DNA of 34,538 bases. Source: Chromera velia (Eukaryota; Sar; Chromeraceae). The first letter of the stretch is position 1, and the number at the start of each line of letters is the position of its first letter. Shown one piece after another: positions 31,601 through 34,538 of the stretch. A program made the position numbers and the translations under genes. The notes beneath the pieces were generated by a model. That model worked only from the letters and a program-made list of their open reading frames with translations. It searched no databases and was not told the origin of the DNA. The stretch is from contig JAHBMJ010000701.1 of assembly GCA_018398765.1 (NCBI GenBank), forward strand, positions 1-34,538. Direction: 5' to 3'.

Positions 31601-34491
31601 ATCCGAGAGGAGCAGAAGGTCGTTCGGGGTGTTCTTGTAATGGGAGGAGACGAACAGAGACATCAAGCGAGAAAGAAAACGCTCCGAAGTCCTGCAGCCA
31701 GACAGTCAAAGGGACACAGGCAAAGAGAGAACAAAAGCAAAAAGGGACGGATGGCTCATGCATGAACTCGAAAGAAAGAAAGCAATTCCGTTGTTGCACC
31801 CATCGGACATACATTAAGTGACGGCGTGAAGGCATCCAAAGCCCTTATTATCCAGGAGAGGAGAGAAAAGAAAACCAAAAGAGAACAGCTTGCAACAAAG
31901 AAGAGGCACAAGAGATGCATAGAAAGCGTCCTTCCTCAACTTACTTGTGAAAAGAAAAAAGAGCGTCGCGGTCGACCATAAACAGACGGCATTTGTGCGG
32001 GGGGGGCAGTTTCCCTCCCCCTCCCCCTCCTCCCTCCCTCTCAGCATCGGTTGACAGTGCAGCAGGCGTGGTAGCGTCTAGACAGAGCAGTTGGTGCAGC
32101 CAGAGCTCCACAGGGTCTCCTGGTCCGTATCTGATGGGCTCCTGGATGTGAGGATCCAGGCAGAAGAAAGTATGCATTCATTTTTACACAGAATTCTTTT
32201 TCAATATGTATGATTCCAACCTAGATTCCAACATAAGGAAAAAGGAATTCTGTATGAAAATGAATCCATACATACGGGCTCCTGTGAGGACAGGAGAAAG
32301 AGGCAGCAGAAAGAATGAATAAACTCTCAATGTCTGGGAGCCACTAACGGGCGACTCCCTCCTGGAGTCTCGTCGGACGGGAAAGAAAGAAAAGAAAAAC
32401 CCGGCCCCCTCTTCTATCAGCCTCATAACCGCATACAAAAGGTCTTCACTGATCGATGACCTCTGTGGTTGAGTTTTCACTCGAGTCTCATCATCAGAAG
32501 AGGGAGGGTACTTAATTATTTATTTATTTCGGGTGGTGGAGAAAGAATCACCCGAGAGTTTCTTCTGATTGTTTGGTGCACTTCCTTGCACCCGGAGGAA
32601 ATGAAGCCACGACCCGTGGAGAGAAAGTGTTTCATACTTCTTATCTCTTTCTTTTCCTCGTCTTCTCTCAAGCAATTGCAATCTTCTGACCGACTGCCCC
32701 ACGAACCTGCAATTCGATTTCCTTGAAGCTTCTTCCCTGCATCTTTGCACTGTAGCCCTCTTCCCCAATCCCCTTTGGCCGCACTCTGGCTGCTGCCTGT
32801 CGGAGGTCCTTGACCAGCTTCAGAGAAAGGGCACGACCTGTACCCTCGTACCCATTCACTGTGGAGGACATCAGGACCACGTAGGGTCCCATCAGGCGTC
32901 GCACCAGAGGGAGGGGAATCGCGGCAGCCTCGTCGATCACCAGCAGTTCAGCCTGAAAGGAGGAAGGAGGAAAAAGGCAAAGGGGGGGGAGAAGGGGGAG
33001 AGAGTCAAATCAGAAAGAAGCATGAAGACAGATAGACCTTTTCTTTCAGACTCAAACTCTTCACTTCTCTCCCAATACCCAGTGAAAAAGCGAGAGGGTC
33101 AGGGATTCAGTGAAAGGATCTCTGCATCGCATCGATCGGAAAAAAGAAAATATTGATCTCTCTCAGGTCAGACAAATGCCTCGGTTGTCGTCAAGAAACA
33201 CGGAGAGCCGTCAGAAGGACCGACACAGAACGTGAAGGGACCAGAGACAGACAGACCGTTTCGGACTCGTCATCTAGCTTTTATCATCATACCTGAGGGT
33301 GTTTTCCTTTCTCTGCTTCCTTCTTTTTTGTTTTCTTCATTGGCTTGTTTCATGGGAGCTGTGGGGCGGATCAGTTGCCGGTAGGTCTTTAATTGAAATC
33401 AGACTTCCATCGTTTGTTTTTTTCTTCTATTCCTAATCTCCCCCAAAAGTCACTTCCCAAACCCAAAGCGGACCTGTGCAAGGTAGGGGTGATCTTGGGG
33501 TGCGATGTACTGGACAGTCTGTCGGTGGTCTCTGTACTCACGGACGGATCGAGCAAGAAGGGGGCACACAAAACAGCGCAACCTCAAAATAAATAACGCA
33601 AAGTGAGAGAGAAACAACAGAGAGAGCCCAAAGGGGGGAGGAGAAAGGGGGGGGGAGGAAGAGCGCCCCTCTCCTAACAATGAATCGAGCGAACAGGAAA
33701 GTATGAAAACAAACCCAAGCAAGAGCCTTCAACAAAAGGGGGCAAATTGAATCAACGCAACGTCCTTCCTGATCTCCCTGCCTCTCTCTCTTCACTCTGA
33801 AACAAAACAAAAGAAATCCCATGCCATCCACGAACCGGCTGCTCACCTGAACACATTGATCCTGACAAGGTTCCTGTCACTCGTCGTCTCTCCCCCCATC
33901 TGCCCGGACGAAGACGAAGAGGAGGAGGCTCCACTACCCCCCTGCCCCCCCTCTCCTGTTTGGTTCGGGTCAGAGGAGGCCCCCGCGACGAGCTCAAAGT
34001 CCTGGTGTTCATTCATGCCGAGAGCCTCGAGGCCTTTTTGGACAAACTCAAAAACAGTGCCCACATTCTCGGGAGACGGGGCAGTGACGAAAATGTTCGA
34101 ATAACCAAAACCAATCGCGGAGGCAATGGCCAACCCCAAAGCCGCAGACTTCCCTCTACCTCTCCCAGCAGTAAGTGCCACTGTCTGTCTGAGAGTCTTT
34201 TCTGATATGGCCTCTGCAAAGCTCATCACGCTTCGAGCCTGATCGAGTGTCACGCATTTCTGAAGGATGAGACCCACAGGGGGGGAATCCTTCATTGACA
34301 CTTTCAATTCTCGCAACTGCTTTCCAGTGGGGGTCTCGAAGACACCGTCTGTCCCCTCGAGTTCTTCCCCTGCGTCCTCTCTGTCCATGGAGACGGGACG
34401 GATGCTCTTGGCGTGGTGAGACAGAGGCAGGATGTTCAACTCGTCGTCCAACACCAGACAGGAGGGGGAGTTGGACAGGGAGAGAATGAAC
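26888..34491 (-). CDS. NAT10: RNA cytidine acetyltransferase NAT10/Kre33, C-terminal ten exons
   Basis: Exons from 5' to 3': 34491-33847, 33531-33474, 32952-32707, 32141-31945, 31691-31517, 31217-31083, 30245-29320, 28251-28181, 27780-27713, 27415-26888. All have GT...AG borders with matching phase; about 1015 residues are in the window. NAT10 uses ATP and acetyl-CoA to make N4-acetylcytidine in 18S rRNA and tRNA, acting in the nucleolus. In order: RecA-like helicase with Walker A GRGRGKSA and SNIFVTAPSPENV, then Walker B VIDEAAAIPLP and STVNGYEGTGR; HYKNTPNDLLLLSDAPAH; GNAT core VRIATHPSLQRMGYGA; FVPVYLRQTPSEVTGEYSAIML; the C-terminal helical region (AVLLGIG...LFNR); and a Lys-rich tail typical of nucleolar proteins. 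The N-terminal ~250-300 residues (DUF1726) lie beyond the right edge. Lineage-specific inserts: a Gly run in exon 4, and a 40-residue Asp/Glu-rich block and a Ser/Gly-rich loop in exon 7. Introns are purine-rich on the plus strand. Confidence 0.95.
27917..27945. repeat. (GGAT)n microsatellite in NAT10 intron
   Basis: About six GGAT units lie between exons at 27713-27780 and 28181-28251. Confidence 0.9.
28545..28640. repeat. (GA)n-(GAAA)n-(GAAC)n microsatellite in NAT10 intron
   Basis: Consecutive GA, GAAA, GAAC and again GAAA runs lie in the intron 28252-29319. On the sense (minus) strand this is a pyrimidine tract, as are the (TTTC)-containing introns of the plus-strand genes on their own sense strand. 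Confidence 0.9.
30356..30520. repeat. (ATTC)n then mosaic (CAGT)/(CCGT)n microsatellite in NAT10 intron
   Basis: ATTC units at about 30356-30389 are followed by alternating blocks of CAGT and CCGT tetramers to about 30518, in the intron 30246-31082. A further (GAAA)n run sits at about 30715-30755 in the same intron. Confidence 0.9.
31224..31255. repeat. (AC)n microsatellite near NAT10 exon 6 acceptor
   Basis: A CA run begins a few bases upstream (minus strand) of the acceptor that precedes the exon 31217-31083, so the sense-strand 3' splice region is TG-rich. This resembles the arrangement at 6441-6507. Confidence 0.85.
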
Positions 34492-34538
34492 CTGAGAGGG
34501 GAGGGGGAGAGAGAGAAGCGTGGCCAAAAGACAAGGGG

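Overview
The window is eukaryotic nuclear DNA with an intron-rich, repeat-rich architecture. Exons are short (28-930 nt) and bounded by GT...AG. Introns are full of tetranucleotide microsatellites and very strong polypyrimidine tracts, and AT-rich islands of transposon debris separate the genes. A probable AP2/ERF (ApiAP2-type) DNA-binding domain, ribonuclease-inhibitor-type leucine-rich repeats, SAM plus MATH-like domains and CTAGGG-type telomere-like hexamers together suggest an alveolate, most likely a chromerid (Chromera-like). That placement is inference; nothing in the window proves the species.

Layout. 538-6603 (+): a 10-exon gene with an N-terminal SAM-like domain and two MATH/TRAF-like beta-sandwich modules. 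6604-8193: AT-rich spacer, then a patch carrying a dispersed repeat and an unassigned minus-strand ORF. 8194-12246 (+): an 8-exon leucine-rich-repeat gene with one reading-frame break and a truncated end. 12247-13317: AT-rich, (AATC)n. 13318-16546: an imperfect tandem triplication of a ~1.15-kb unit with no conserved ORF. 16591-17109 (+): weak hypothetical gene. 17751-18860 (+): small 3-exon hypothetical gene. 18866-19112: CT-rich tract. 19465-20469 (+): small AP2-domain gene whose frame is continuous only if a 23-nt and a 21-nt GT...AG segment are spliced out. 20462-20975: ten copies of a 51-bp minisatellite starting at that gene's stop codon. 20976-26887: mostly AT-rich transposon graveyard with a complete MITE (TIRs and target duplication), a 0.78-kb TIR element and an interstitial telomere-like array. 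26888-34491 (-): the last ten exons of the RNA cytidine acetyltransferase NAT10/Kre33, a conserved housekeeping gene that runs off the right edge.

The four best plus-strand models and the minus-strand NAT10 gene converge on the AT-rich interval. There is no sign that these genes form one pathway: NAT10 is an rRNA/tRNA ac4C enzyme, the AP2 protein a putative transcription factor, and the SAM-MATH and LRR proteins are probable protein-interaction proteins. The exon models were built by hand from splice consensus plus phase continuity. NAT10 is very secure because it follows a known family; the others are self-consistent but lack transcript support.
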